In this document: positions 7,749 through 16,263 of the stretch, one piece after another | How the letters are laid out: each line of letters begins with the position of its first letter | How positions within the stretch are numbered: position 1 is the stretch's first letter | NCBI GenBank assembly: GCA_029260795.1 | Contig: JAJDCO010000033.1 | Span: forward strand, 1-47,494 | Direction: 5' to 3' | From: Planctomycetota bacterium | Lineage (GTDB): Bacteria; Planctomycetota; OFTM77 | Length of the DNA: 47,494 nucleotides | Made by a program: the position numbers and the translations under genes | The notes under the pieces: model-generated | Seen by the model: only the letters and a program-made list of their open reading frames with translations | Told to the model about the DNA's origin: nothing | Databases searched by the model: none

Positions 7749-9164
7749 GTGGCTCAGCGAAAGTCCGGGTGGAGCATGCGCCACCCGCTCTCGTTCTTGG
7801 TGATCTTTCTCGTCATCCTGGTAGGGCTGCATGTCCTGTTTCCCGGCGGCGTGGCGGCGGATGCCAAGGAGCGTTACCAGGCATTCCACAAGCAGCTCTC
7901 CTCGACAGTCTCCGAGGGTGAGCGAGCGGTCGAGACGGTCGAGGATCTGATCGCCGACGATCCCGACTTCCTGAGGCGCTACGATCTCAAGGAAGGCTGG
8001 ACGCGGTCGCTCGACGAAGCGCTGGCGAAGCTCGAGGCGGTCGAGAGGAAGGACTCGACCGTGCTGGCGCCCATCGTCGAGCGCAACGACTCCGACGACG
8101 AGGAGCGTCTGGTTCAGGAGCTGCGCGGCGCTCAAGAGAGCCTCCAGAGCGCCCGTCAGGCCATCGAGTCGATCCCTCAGCAGATCCGCCAGGTCGCCCA
8201 GTACAAGAAAGAAGCTCCCAAGCGCCTTGCCGAAGCCAAGGCCGGCACCGTCGCGAAGGCGGCGCAGCTCACCGAGAGCTCGGGCGAGCTCCCGGCGCTG
8301 AGAGTCGAGGTCGAAGGCGCGGCCACGAAGTATCCGCAAAAGAAGGAAGACCTCGATCGCCGGCTGAACGCGATCGTCTCGACACCGGCGACGCTCCAGA
8401 GCTGGGTCGAGGAAGCCGAGCAGGAGCTGGCCAAAGACCTTCCCGACTACCTGGTGGTCGTGGCTCGGCTGCGTGCGATCGAGGAGCGTGGCCGCGCCCT
8501 CGATTCTGCGATTCCTCAGCTCCGGGCGCGTCTCAAGCAGCTCGACACGTCGCGTGACCAGATCCTCGCGGACATGGAGGTCGCGCGCGGTGCGACCAAG
8601 CATCGTCACCAGTACCGCATCGTCGAGCAGATCGGTGAGGCGGATCCCGTCGAGCGGACGGAATGGAAGGACGTCTCCGAGTCGAGCTTCAACAAGCATC
8701 GCAACCACCTCGGCATGACGCTGTCGTCGAAGCCCAAAGGGCTCTACGACGAGGAGGCCCAGGAGCTGGCGACGCCCCCGGGCTACACCTACGTCGGCAA
8801 CCCTCACTACGGCCGCTGGGAGCGGCGCGGCGGGCAGTCGTTCTGGGCGTTTTACGGGCAGTATGCGTTCATGCGGAGCATGTTCGGGGGCGGCTCCCGA
8901 AACATCTCGCGCAGCGACTGGGACAGCTACGACAGCAATCGACGACAAGGCAAGACGTACTACGGTCGCAACCTCGAGTACGGGTCGGAAGGCTCGATCA
9001 CGAAGGCCAAGTACGGCAGCTCCAAGTACGTGAAGAGTGGCGGCTACAAGGGCAGCCAGTACCAGAAGCAGACCTACCGTTCGACTCGCTCCAGCGGTGG
9101 AAGCACCACCCGTCGTCGTTCCAGTAGTGGCCGGAGCTCCGGATTCTCACGAGGAGGTAAGTGA
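7749..9164 (+). CDS. Coiled-coil membrane protein with Ser/Gly/Arg-rich tail
   Basis: The 471-residue product has one N-terminal transmembrane helix (residues about 10-30, HPLSFLVIFLVILVGLHVLF). A long, highly charged coiled-coil (about 35-285) follows. The C-terminal region (about 300-471) is aromatic and glycine-rich (FWAFYGQYAFMRSMFGGG), then Tyr/Gly/Ser repeats, and ends in a low-complexity Ser/Arg/Gly tail (SSGRSSGFSRGGK). GTG 7749 is chosen for its excellent AAGGAGGA site at 7733-7740. No catalytic motif is visible. The tail resembles in style the DUF1190 proteins YgiB/YjfM, which occur in related E. coli operons, but this is weak. The coiled-coil may contact PspA; that is inference. 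The stop overlaps the next gene's leader region. Confidence 0.75.
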   Translation: MAQRKSGWSMRHPLSFLVIFLVILVGLHVLFPGGVAADAKERYQAFHKQLSSTVSEGERAVETVEDLIADDPDFLRRYDLKEGWTRSLDEALAKLEAVERKDSTVLAPIVERNDSDDEERLVQELRGAQESLQSARQAIESIPQQIRQVAQYKKEAPKRLAEAKAGTVAKAAQLTESSGELPALRVEVEGAATKYPQKKEDLDRRLNAIVSTPATLQSWVEEAEQELAKDLPDYLVVVARLRAIEERGRALDSAIPQLRARLKQLDTSRDQILADMEVARGATKHRHQYRIVEQIGEADPVERTEWKDVSESSFNKHRNHLGMTLSSKPKGLYDEEAQELATPPGYTYVGNPHYGRWERRGGQSFWAFYGQYAFMRSMFGGGSRNISRSDWDSYDSNRRQGKTYYGRNLEYGSEGSITKAKYGSSKYVKSGGYKGSQYQKQTYRSTRSSGGSTTRRRSSSGRSSGFSRGGK

Positions 9165-9166
9165 CG

Positions 9167-10009
9167 ATGGAGCTCTGGCTAGAAGACGCGTTGGCGAGCG
9201 CCGCCTACGTGGGCGTGGCTGCAGTCATCTTCGTGGTGGCGAAGCTCGTGAACGACTGGACGACGCCGTATCGCATCGATCATGAGCTGATGGAGAACGA
9301 CAACCCGGCTCTGGGCGTGAGCATCATGGGCTACCTGCTGGGTGTCGGGTTCGTGCTGGCCGGTGTGCTGATGGGCCCGAGCCGCGGCCTCGGTCGCGAC
9401 CTGATCGACATCTCGCTCTACGGTGCTCTCGGCATCGTGCTCCTCAACGTGTCGCGCGTGCTGAATGACCGACTCATCCTCGGACGATTCAGCAACGTCA
9501 AGGAGATCATCGAGGACCGCAACGTCGGCACGGGTGCCGTGCAAGCCGGCAGCTACCTCGCCTCGGGCCTGGTGGTGGCGGGCGCCGTGAGCGGGAGCGG
9601 CGGCGGCATCGTCACGGCGCTCGTGTTCTTCGTCCTCGGACAAGCCGGCCTCATTGGCTTCGGGCTGCTCTACACGCGTCTCGCGGCCTACGACGTCCAC
9701 GCCGAGATCGAGGCCGACAACGCGGCCGCGGGAGTCGCGTTCGGCGGCGCGTTGGTCGCTCTCGGCATCGTGCTCGCCAAGGCCGCCGGCGGTGACTTCG
9801 TCTCGTGGAGCGACAACCTCACCCGGTTCGGAGTGACGCTCGCCGTGGGCCTCGTGCTGCTTCCGCTCGGGCGCTGGTTCTGCGAGTGGGTGCTCTTCCG
9901 CACCGCGCATCTGGGCCAGGAGATCGCCCGCGATCGGAACCTCAACGCCGGCTTCGTCGAGCTGGCCGTGCTGACGTCGCTGGCGCTGATCATCGTGGTC
10001 TCGATCTGA
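9167..10009 (+). CDS. Duplicated DUF350 multi-pass membrane protein
   Basis: The 280-residue hydrophobic protein has about eight predicted membrane helices arranged as two similar halves of about 140 residues. Each half carries a polar signature near its start (ELMENDNPALGVSIMGYLLG and EIEADNAAAGVAFGGALVA), which is the DUF350 hallmark, so this is a tandem DUF350 protein like E. coli YjfL. The function is unknown; a transport or channel-accessory role has been suggested from context only. ATG 9167 lies 9 bases after GAGGAGG (9151-9157). GTG 9161 is too close to that site. Spacing to the neighbours is 2 bases on each side, so it is translationally coupled. Confidence 0.85.
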   Translation: MELWLEDALASAAYVGVAAVIFVVAKLVNDWTTPYRIDHELMENDNPALGVSIMGYLLGVGFVLAGVLMGPSRGLGRDLIDISLYGALGIVLLNVSRVLNDRLILGRFSNVKEIIEDRNVGTGAVQAGSYLASGLVVAGAVSGSGGGIVTALVFFVLGQAGLIGFGLLYTRLAAYDVHAEIEADNAAAGVAFGGALVALGIVLAKAAGGDFVSWSDNLTRFGVTLAVGLVLLPLGRWFCEWVLFRTAHLGQEIARDRNLNAGFVELAVLTSLALIIVVSI

Positions 10010-10011
10010 CG

Positions 10012-11718
10012 GTGGGACTGGACGACCCACCGGCTGTGGTCGCGAAGACCCGAGCCCTGTCTCGCCCGCCGAGCCTGACGCGTTGGCTCCTCATCGGTTC
10101 GATGTTCACGATGGGGGCCTGCGGGCTCGTTTACGAGTACGTCCTCAGCACGCTGGCGACCTACCTGCTCGGCAGCTCCATCGATCAGTTCTCGATGATC
10201 ATCGGGCTGATGATGTTCATGATGGGCGCTGCCGCCGGTCTCCAGAGCTGGGTCAAGCGCGATCTCCTCGATGCCTTCCTTTGGGTGGAGATCGGGCTAG
10301 GCTTGATCGGCGGCCTGAGTGCGCTGCTGGTGTACCTGTCGTTTGGAGTCACCGAGCACTTCCGATTGGTGCTGTACGCCTTCGTGTCGTTGGTCGGCTT
10401 CGCGATCGGCCTCGAGATCCCGTTGCTGGTACGCATCAACCGGCACTACGCCGCCTCGTTGCGCACGAATCTCTCCCAGATCCTGTCGATGGACTACGTC
10501 GGCGCATTGATCGGCGCGCTGGTCTGGACCTACTTCCTGCGGCGCACCTTTGGCATCGTTCAGGTCGGCTTCGTCCTGGGGCTGCTCAATCTCGCGATTG
10601 CACTCTTGGCGCTCGTCTACTTCTGGCCGCTCCTGCGTCGACCGCGCCGCCTCGGCGCGACCGTTGCCGTCGCCGCCGCGACCCTCGGATTTGCAGCCCT
10701 CCGCGCACCGGATTGGACGGCGGCCGCCGAGCAGCGACTGTTCCGCGATCCCGTCATCTACTCGGCGACCAGCGACTATCAGCAGATTACGATCACGGAG
10801 CGCGGGGATCGGCTGCGCTTCTATATCAATGGACACTTGCAGTTCTCATCGCGCGACGAGCACATTTACCACGAGCTACTCGTGCATCCGGCCTTGACGA
10901 TGCGGGGCGCGCCACGACGGGTGCTGGTTCTCGGCGGTGGTGACGGTCTCGCGGTGCGGGAGATCCTCCGGCACCCGACCGTGCGTCGGGTCGATCTGGT
11001 CGATCTCGATCCACGGATGATCGAGCTGGCACGCTCGCAGTCGAGCCTCGTCGCCTTGAACCGCGGCTCCCTGAGCGACGCGCGCGTGCACGCCTCGGTG
11101 GCGGCGTTCGTGTCGGGTCAGGGTGAGACGCTCGTTCGACAAGAGAGCGAGCGCCCGGTGGGGCGCGTGCGCGGCGAGGAAGGGACGTTGGCGAGCGTGC
11201 AGGTCGTGACGGTGGATGCCGGGAGGTTCCTGGATGAGCTCGATGGCGATCCTTATGACGTCGTGATCATCGACTTCCCCGATCCTTCGACGGTCGAGTT
11301 AGCGAAGCTCTACTCGCGCGAGTTCTATCGAACGCTGATGCGGCACCTGGCGCGTGGTGGGCTGGTGGCGATTCAATCCGGGTCGCCGTTCAACGCGCGC
11401 GAGGCGTATCTTTGTGTGGGCCGGACGCTCCGCGCGGCCGGCTACGAGGCGGTGCCGTATCACGATCACGTTCCGTCTTTCGGGGAGTGGGGATTCTGGA
11501 TCGCCCGGAAGGATGGAGACGGATACGATGCGCCCTTGGCGACCGCGTGTGATCGGATCACGGAGATCCCGGTCGAGACGCGCTACCTGACCGCCCCGGT
11601 GTGGAAGGCGGCCACCGTCTTCGGGCAAGGGTGGCTGGAGTCGAAGCAGGAGACGATCAACTCGCTACTGGATCCGATTCTGACGGACTTGCATCGACAG
11701 GGCTGGGAAGAGGAATGA
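10012..11718 (+). CDS. Membrane-embedded spermidine synthase-like aminopropyltransferase
   Basis: A two-part protein of 568 residues. The first about 210 residues form six or seven transmembrane helices. The C-terminal half is a spermidine-synthase (SpeE) Rossmann domain with the decarboxylated-AdoMet loop LVLGGGDG (around residues 304-311), the acidic VDLVDLDPRMIELAR strand, the catalytic-region DFPDPSTVELAKLYSREFY and the conserved QSGSPF. Known relatives transfer an aminopropyl group to putrescine or another amine; the acceptor here is unknown. GTG 10012, two bases after the previous stop, is the only sensible start, and coupling explains the weak ribosome site. Motifs are intact, so catalysis is likely. 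No AdoMet decarboxylase or ATP-grasp amidoligase lies in the window. Confidence 0.9.
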   Translation: MGLDDPPAVVAKTRALSRPPSLTRWLLIGSMFTMGACGLVYEYVLSTLATYLLGSSIDQFSMIIGLMMFMMGAAAGLQSWVKRDLLDAFLWVEIGLGLIGGLSALLVYLSFGVTEHFRLVLYAFVSLVGFAIGLEIPLLVRINRHYAASLRTNLSQILSMDYVGALIGALVWTYFLRRTFGIVQVGFVLGLLNLAIALLALVYFWPLLRRPRRLGATVAVAAATLGFAALRAPDWTAAAEQRLFRDPVIYSATSDYQQITITERGDRLRFYINGHLQFSSRDEHIYHELLVHPALTMRGAPRRVLVLGGGDGLAVREILRHPTVRRVDLVDLDPRMIELARSQSSLVALNRGSLSDARVHASVAAFVSGQGETLVRQESERPVGRVRGEEGTLASVQVVTVDAGRFLDELDGDPYDVVIIDFPDPSTVELAKLYSREFYRTLMRHLARGGLVAIQSGSPFNAREAYLCVGRTLRAAGYEAVPYHDHVPSFGEWGFWIARKDGDGYDAPLATACDRITEIPVETRYLTAPVWKAATVFGQGWLESKQETINSLLDPILTDLHRQGWEEE

Positions 11719-11746
11719 CGCAGACGATCGCGCCGAAGGCCGCCCG

Positions 11747-12838
11747 ATGATGGTGCTGCGCGTGAGAAAGGTCATGCGTGTCCTCCGCACCGTGGCGAGC
11801 TCTCAGATCAAGCGATTCGGAACGGCAATCGCCTTGGTCGTGCTCTGCCTGCTACTCAATGCGGTCTGCTTCTCGACCTTCGAGAATGCGAGCGACGCGG
11901 CTCATGATTACACGTTCTGGGACGGCCTGTACTTCAGCGTCGTCTCCATCACGACCATCGGGTACGGCGACTACTCGCCAACGTCCCTCGGAGCGCGTCT
12001 GTCGTGGGTCGTCTTCATCGTCTTCATCGGGCTAGGGACGTTCACTTACTTGGTCGGCCTCGGGGTCGACTTCTTCGTCGAGCTGAAAATGCGAGAGGTG
12101 CGGGGCATGAACCCGATCACCGGTTCCGGGCACATCATTATCGTCAACTTCCCATCCGAGGCGCGTGTGCGGCGGATGATCCAAGAGCTGCGCCGCGACG
12201 CCCCGAGCCGAGACGCCGAGATCGTGATCGTCGCGGACTCGCTCGAGGAGCTGCCGTTCCGAGAGGAAGGCGTTCGCTTCGTGCGAGGCTCCTTGCTCGC
12301 CGAGTCGACCTTCGAGCGCGCCGGCCTCGATCAGGCGCGACACGTCCTCGTGCTCGCCACCGGACTCGACGATCCCCGCTCGGACGGTATCGCCGCCTCG
12401 ATCATCTCGGTCGTCAAGCACGCTCAGCCGGGCGCGGTCGTGATCGGGGAGTGCTTGGACCCGGCGCACGTGAAGCTGTTCCAGAACAACGGCTGCGATC
12501 GCGTCGTCCCCACGGACCGCATCGCCGCTAATGTCTTGATCCACGAGAGCCAGGACGCCGGCGTCGGTGAGGTGCTCGCCGACCTGACCTGCAAGCTCGA
12601 CGGCTGCTCCTTCTACAGTGCCGAGATGGAGCACACCTCCGCCCCCTTCAATGCCGTCGCCCGCGCCCTCTTCGACATGCCGAATCGCATCATCCCGGTC
12701 GCGATCGTCCGAGACGGCAAGGTCTTCGCCAACCCGACCGGCGACGAGCAAGTCACCCCTGGCGTTCGCCTCATCTACATCAGCAACCGCCGAGAAGACT
12801 GGCCCACCATCGAGCGCGAGCTGAAGTCCCGCCTCTGA
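11747..12838 (+). CDS. Two-TM potassium channel with RCK/TrkA-like domain
   Basis: The 363-residue protein has a transmembrane helix (about 25-43), a pore loop with the K+ selectivity filter TTIGYGD at residues 69-75, and a second helix (about 85-108). A cytoplasmic RCK-type Rossmann domain (about 125-260) and a C-terminal regulatory part follow. In the Rossmann domain the usual glycine-rich GxGxxG loop is replaced (GHIIIVNFPSEARV), as in channel subfamilies whose RCK does not bind NAD in the classical way. Two ATGs, 11747 and 11750, are equally possible. It is the last gene of the PspA operon, 28 bases after the aminopropyltransferase, suggesting coordinated control of K+ flux with polyamines, which are known blockers of K+ channels. 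Confidence 0.92.
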   Translation: MMVLRVRKVMRVLRTVASSQIKRFGTAIALVVLCLLLNAVCFSTFENASDAAHDYTFWDGLYFSVVSITTIGYGDYSPTSLGARLSWVVFIVFIGLGTFTYLVGLGVDFFVELKMREVRGMNPITGSGHIIIVNFPSEARVRRMIQELRRDAPSRDAEIVIVADSLEELPFREEGVRFVRGSLLAESTFERAGLDQARHVLVLATGLDDPRSDGIAASIISVVKHAQPGAVVIGECLDPAHVKLFQNNGCDRVVPTDRIAANVLIHESQDAGVGEVLADLTCKLDGCSFYSAEMEHTSAPFNAVARALFDMPNRIIPVAIVRDGKVFANPTGDEQVTPGVRLIYISNRREDWPTIERELKSRL

Positions 12839-12858
12839 GCGAGCCGAGCCGGGAGCGA

Positions 12859-12887
12859 CGAAGGCGAGCCGGCGAGTCCCGCCTTCG
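12859..12887 (+). terminator. Possible stem-loop terminator of the PspA operon
   Basis: CGAAGGC (12859-12865) pairs with GCCTTCG (12881-12887) across a 15-base loop, 20 bases after the channel stop codon. No T-tract follows, so termination is inferred from position only. Confidence 0.3.
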
Positions 12888-12898
12888 CTGCGATCGCA

Positions 12899-12907
12899 TG
12901 ATAGTAT
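12899..12907 (+). promoter_or_regulatory. Possible extended -10 promoter for the permease gene
   Basis: TG-A-TAGTAT (12899-12907) resembles an extended -10 box and lies in a locally AT-rich patch 42 bases before ATG 12950. No good -35 is visible. Confidence 0.25.
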
Positions 12908-12949
12908 TCAGGAAAGCCCCTGACGTCCTTGTCCCTCGTGAATCACTCC

Positions 12950-14434
12950 ATGAACCGACGCTTCCAGCTCCTGGCACTGACTTTCAAGCGCCTCATTCGG
13001 CGACCTGGCCGAACGGCGCTCACGGTGCTGGGTATTGCGGCTGCTGTCGGGACGCTGACGACGTTGGCGGGCTTCTATGACGGGTATCGCAACGGGCTCG
13101 AGCGGGAGCTGGCGGGGCTGGGATACGAGGCGCTGATCACCAAGCGAGGCTGCCCGTACGAGATCGCGACCTTCGCGCTCCAAGGGCGGGATGCTCTCGG
13201 CGCCGGTGTCACGACGACGAGCTGCGTGGCGGAGGCTTCTGGCGCGGCGGACGACGACATCCAGGAGCCGGGCATCTACATCGCGGCCGAGATCGCGGAT
13301 CTCGTGCGCGGCGACCCGGATGTCGCGATCGCGACGCCGCTGCTCACCTGTCCCGTCGAGGAGTCGCGCGGCCAGCGCCGCTTCTTCCTCTTTCAAGGAG
13401 TCGACCTCGAGAGCTACCGCCGCATCAAACCCGAGCTCGCGCTGACATCGGGAAGTTGGCTGTCGCCGGCGGATCGACCCCAAGATGTCCTCGAGCTGAA
13501 GGACGGTCGCACGCTGGGCGGCTTGATCATCCACGAGGACGCCGACACCCTCACGCTGCAGCAGATCGTGTTTCGCGCCTTCAGCGGCGACGAGATCGAC
13601 GCCTTGCTGAATCCCGAGCTCGAGGGACTCACGACCACCCGGGAGATCACGCACTACCGCACCGACATCGCACGAGTTCGGCCGGCCGAGCTCCCGCGGG
13701 AGCCGCGGATCCTCGCCGGGGCCGACGTCGCGGAGCAGCTCGAGCTCTCGTCGGGCGACCCGTTCGAGGTCGAAGGCATCGGCCACTTCCGCATCGCCGG
13801 CGTGCTGGCGCGCACGGGATCGACCGATGATGGCAACTTCTTGATGGATCTGCCGATCGCTCAACGGTTCTTCCTCGCCTACGGACGCCTGACCGGAGTC
13901 GGCGTGAAGCTGAAGGACCCGCGGCAGCTGGTCGAGTTTCGCGACCGCGCGTCGATGCTACCGGGCGTCCAGGTGGTGAGCTTGTCCGAGGTGCGCGGCG
14001 GGCTCGAAAGCCTGCTGGCGACCGCCGAGATCTTAATGTTGTCCTTGGCCGCACTCGCGACGGTCGTGGCGGCTTTCGGCATCATCAACACGGTGCTGAC
14101 CTCGGTCCGGGAGCGCTCGCGGGAGATCGGCATCCTCAAGGCACTGGGCGCACCTGACCGCGCGGTCTTCGAGCTCGTGCAGATCGAGACGCTCCTGCTT
14201 TGCCTGATGGGCTCGGGCGGCGGCCTGCTCCTCGCCTGGATCGGGGGCGCCGCGGCAGCTTCCCTGATGCGCTCGCTCCTGCCCTATGCGCCGTCGGGAG
14301 TCTTGATCGAGATCGGCGCGGGGCTGGCCGCGATGGCGGTGGCCGGCGCCCTCGTGCTCGGATTCCTCGCCGGCCTGATTCCGGCGTGGCGCGCCGCACG
14401 CCTCGATCCGATCCGCGCCATCGGCGTCGAGTGA
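12950..14434 (+). CDS. FtsX/MacB-type ABC transporter permease with an inserted domain
   Basis: The 494-residue protein has a MacB-like layout: one N-terminal helix (about 10-35, with RPGRTALTVLGIAAAVGT), a large periplasmic domain, and three C-terminal helices (FtsX domain, about 365-490). The FtsX segment carries the typical SVRERSREIGILKALGA and the final RAARLDPIRAIGVE. Inside the periplasmic part, about residues 178-250, is an insert with LKDGRTLGGLIIHEDADTL and a later REITHYRTDIARVR. This resembles the small beta-barrel found near planctomycete heme-binding domains. ATG 12950 is preferred for the normal N-terminus; TTG 12929 and GTG 12938 are alternatives. No ABC ATPase gene is adjacent, so its partner must be elsewhere. 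Substrate unknown; relatives move lipoproteins, peptides or lipids. Confidence 0.85.
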   Translation: MNRRFQLLALTFKRLIRRPGRTALTVLGIAAAVGTLTTLAGFYDGYRNGLERELAGLGYEALITKRGCPYEIATFALQGRDALGAGVTTTSCVAEASGAADDDIQEPGIYIAAEIADLVRGDPDVAIATPLLTCPVEESRGQRRFFLFQGVDLESYRRIKPELALTSGSWLSPADRPQDVLELKDGRTLGGLIIHEDADTLTLQQIVFRAFSGDEIDALLNPELEGLTTTREITHYRTDIARVRPAELPREPRILAGADVAEQLELSSGDPFEVEGIGHFRIAGVLARTGSTDDGNFLMDLPIAQRFFLAYGRLTGVGVKLKDPRQLVEFRDRASMLPGVQVVSLSEVRGGLESLLATAEILMLSLAALATVVAAFGIINTVLTSVRERSREIGILKALGAPDRAVFELVQIETLLLCLMGSGGGLLLAWIGGAAAASLMRSLLPYAPSGVLIEIGAGLAAMAVAGALVLGFLAGLIPAWRAARLDPIRAIGVE

Positions 14435-14469
14435 GATCTCCGGGTCGAGTGGGCTTGTGTCCTGGGAGT

Positions 14470-14511
14470 CCGCCTCGAGTGCGCCGACCGAAGACGGAGC
14501 ACTCGAGGCGG
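14470..14511. terminator. Bidirectional stem-loop between convergent genes
   Basis: A perfect 13-bp inverted repeat (CCGCCTCGAGTGC at 14470-14482 with GCACTCGAGGCGG at 14499-14511, 16-base loop) sits between the permease stop and the end of the convergent minus-strand gene. There is no long T-tract on either side. Position and stem strength suggest it ends transcription from both directions. Confidence 0.55.
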
Positions 14512-14527
14512 CGAATCGGCTTCCGCG

Positions 14528-15995
14528 TCAGTTCTTGCGGCCGGGTACTTTCACTTCCACGAAGGCCTCGATCGAACAGCCGAACGCGTTCTTCACGACG
14601 ACGCGGTAAGTGCCGATCGAGCTACGGGTCGCCACGAAGAGGTACGCGCTGCCTGTCGCGCCGACGATCTCCTGGCCGTTGTGATACCACTGGTAGGTGA
14701 GGCCGGCGCCCGAAGCCTTGGTGTCGAGCGTGACGCTGTCGTTGAAGGCGACAGTGCTCACGGCCGGTACGATCTCCGCCTTGATCCCGTTGACGGTGAC
14801 GACCGCCCGTCGGCTTTCTTGGAAGCCACAGGGGTTGCGCCCGACGACGTGGTAGAGACCCGCGTCGTCGGGCGTCAAGTCGGTCATCCCGAGCTGCGGA
14901 CCGCTCTCGTCCTCCATTTCGATGCCGTCCCAGTACCACCGGTAGCTGAGTCCCTCGCCAGTCGCCAAGACCGAGAGCGTGACGGCGCCCCCTTCGCACG
15001 CAGTCAGGTCTTCGGGTTTGCGGACGATGGTCGGGCACTGGTCGACGAGCTCGCTGACGAACGTGTCGACCCGATTGTTGTTGTCGTCCGGAACGAGGTT
15101 CTTGGAGGCGGAGGCCCAGGCGACTTGGCCTCCGTTCCCGACAGTCCGAACTTCGCTCGTCTCGGCTGCGATGACGAAACCGCTCGGGCCGTCACCCGGC
15201 TCTCCGGTCGAAGACAGGCTCGCGCAGACCAAGGTGTCCGTGAGACGGCTGTAGACGTAGACATCGGTGTGCGAATTGGTGTCCTGGACGGCCAAGTCAG
15301 AGGCACCCGAGATGAAAGTCACGAAGGCTCCATCTTCGGAGATCCGAGGCCAGAAGCTGCTCCCGTTTCCTGGGACTCGGCCTTGTCCCTGCCCCGGACC
15401 ACTGATCAGAGTCGTCGAGGTCTCCCCCGCGCTCTCATCGAAGCTGCCCTCCTCGTCGCTGTCGCGATCGTGGAGGTAGACCTGTTCGTGGGGGTTGACC
15501 TGGTTCGCGTCGATCCCGTACACGACGAAGCGGCCGTCGCCGGAGACGTCGACCACTCCGGCAGTGATGATGTCCGGTGGCTGATGAGGATGTTGTCTCC
15601 GGCGCCACCGAAGGCGAGCCGATCCAAGACATAGGCCCGGAAGTGGGCGATCGTGATCCCCGGGACGAGGTTGGTGGCCCGGCTGGCGAAGGCCAAGTAA
15701 CGGCCGTCGCTCGAGGCGCTTGGTATTCCGGGGGGAGAATCCGGCGGGCCGCCCAGGCTCGGCACGATCACTCTCTCTCTGTCGCGATGGGGGGGATGAG
15801 CTACCGCAGGTAGATGTCCTGGACGCCGTTCGTATCGTCGGCTCCTTCGCGATCGGAGTCCGCTGCACGCACCGGGGCAGCGATCTCTTGCACGACCGGC
15901 GAAGGCTCGGGGGAACTCACGAGGCGGCCGGTCAGGGTGAAGGCTGCCAGGGCCAGGACAGCGACGAGAGCGCTACGGACGCGCGCAGACGGCAT
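14528..15995 (-). pseudogene. Frameshifted secreted beta-propeller/Ig-like protein
   Basis: One gene appears split over three frames. Segment 1 (15995 to about 15804) starts at an ATG with a GGAGGAG site and gives a leader (SALVAVLALAAFTLTG) reading to DDTNGVQDIYLR, then hits TAG at 15801-15803 beside a run of seven G. Segment 2 (about 15795-15585) continues in another frame with DRERVIVPS and SSDGRYLAFASRATNLVPG. Segment 3 (about 15580-14528) continues with VSGDGRFVVYGIDANQV, further TolB/PD40-like repeats, and two Ig-like domains containing YRWYWDG and YQWYHNG. The N-terminus, propeller repeats and Ig domains fit one exported adhesin-like protein of about 485 residues. Two separate breaks argue for a decayed gene, but sequencing or assembly errors are possible. 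Confidence 0.7.
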
Positions 15996-16263
15996 GGATC
16001 TCCTCCATCGGGATGTGCAACGAGGCCGCGGATGCGGCTCGGTATCGCTGGGATGAGCGGACCGCACGCGCTCGCGGAGACGTTTTTCTCGAGAGGATCT
16101 CGGCGGACTTCGCGGCGAGCGACGCTGCCGAAGGACGAAGAGGTTGCGCGCTGCCACCGGGACCTCTTAGACTCGGAGGTATCGACCTGGTCTCCAAGAG
16201 GCCCTTCCAACTCGACATTTTCGAGCCTCCGGCGCGGGCTCCCTCGGATCGCCTTCGGTATTC

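Noticed and set aside
14681..15634. 317-residue plus-strand frame opposite the Ig/propeller gene
   Set aside because: The minus strand carries clear Ig-like and propeller repeats, even though broken. The plus frame has no start site or domain.
15786..15803. Programmed frameshift at the seven-G run
   Set aside because: A stop codon precedes the run in the first frame, and a second, unrelated break occurs about 200 bases later, so one slippage event cannot restore the gene.
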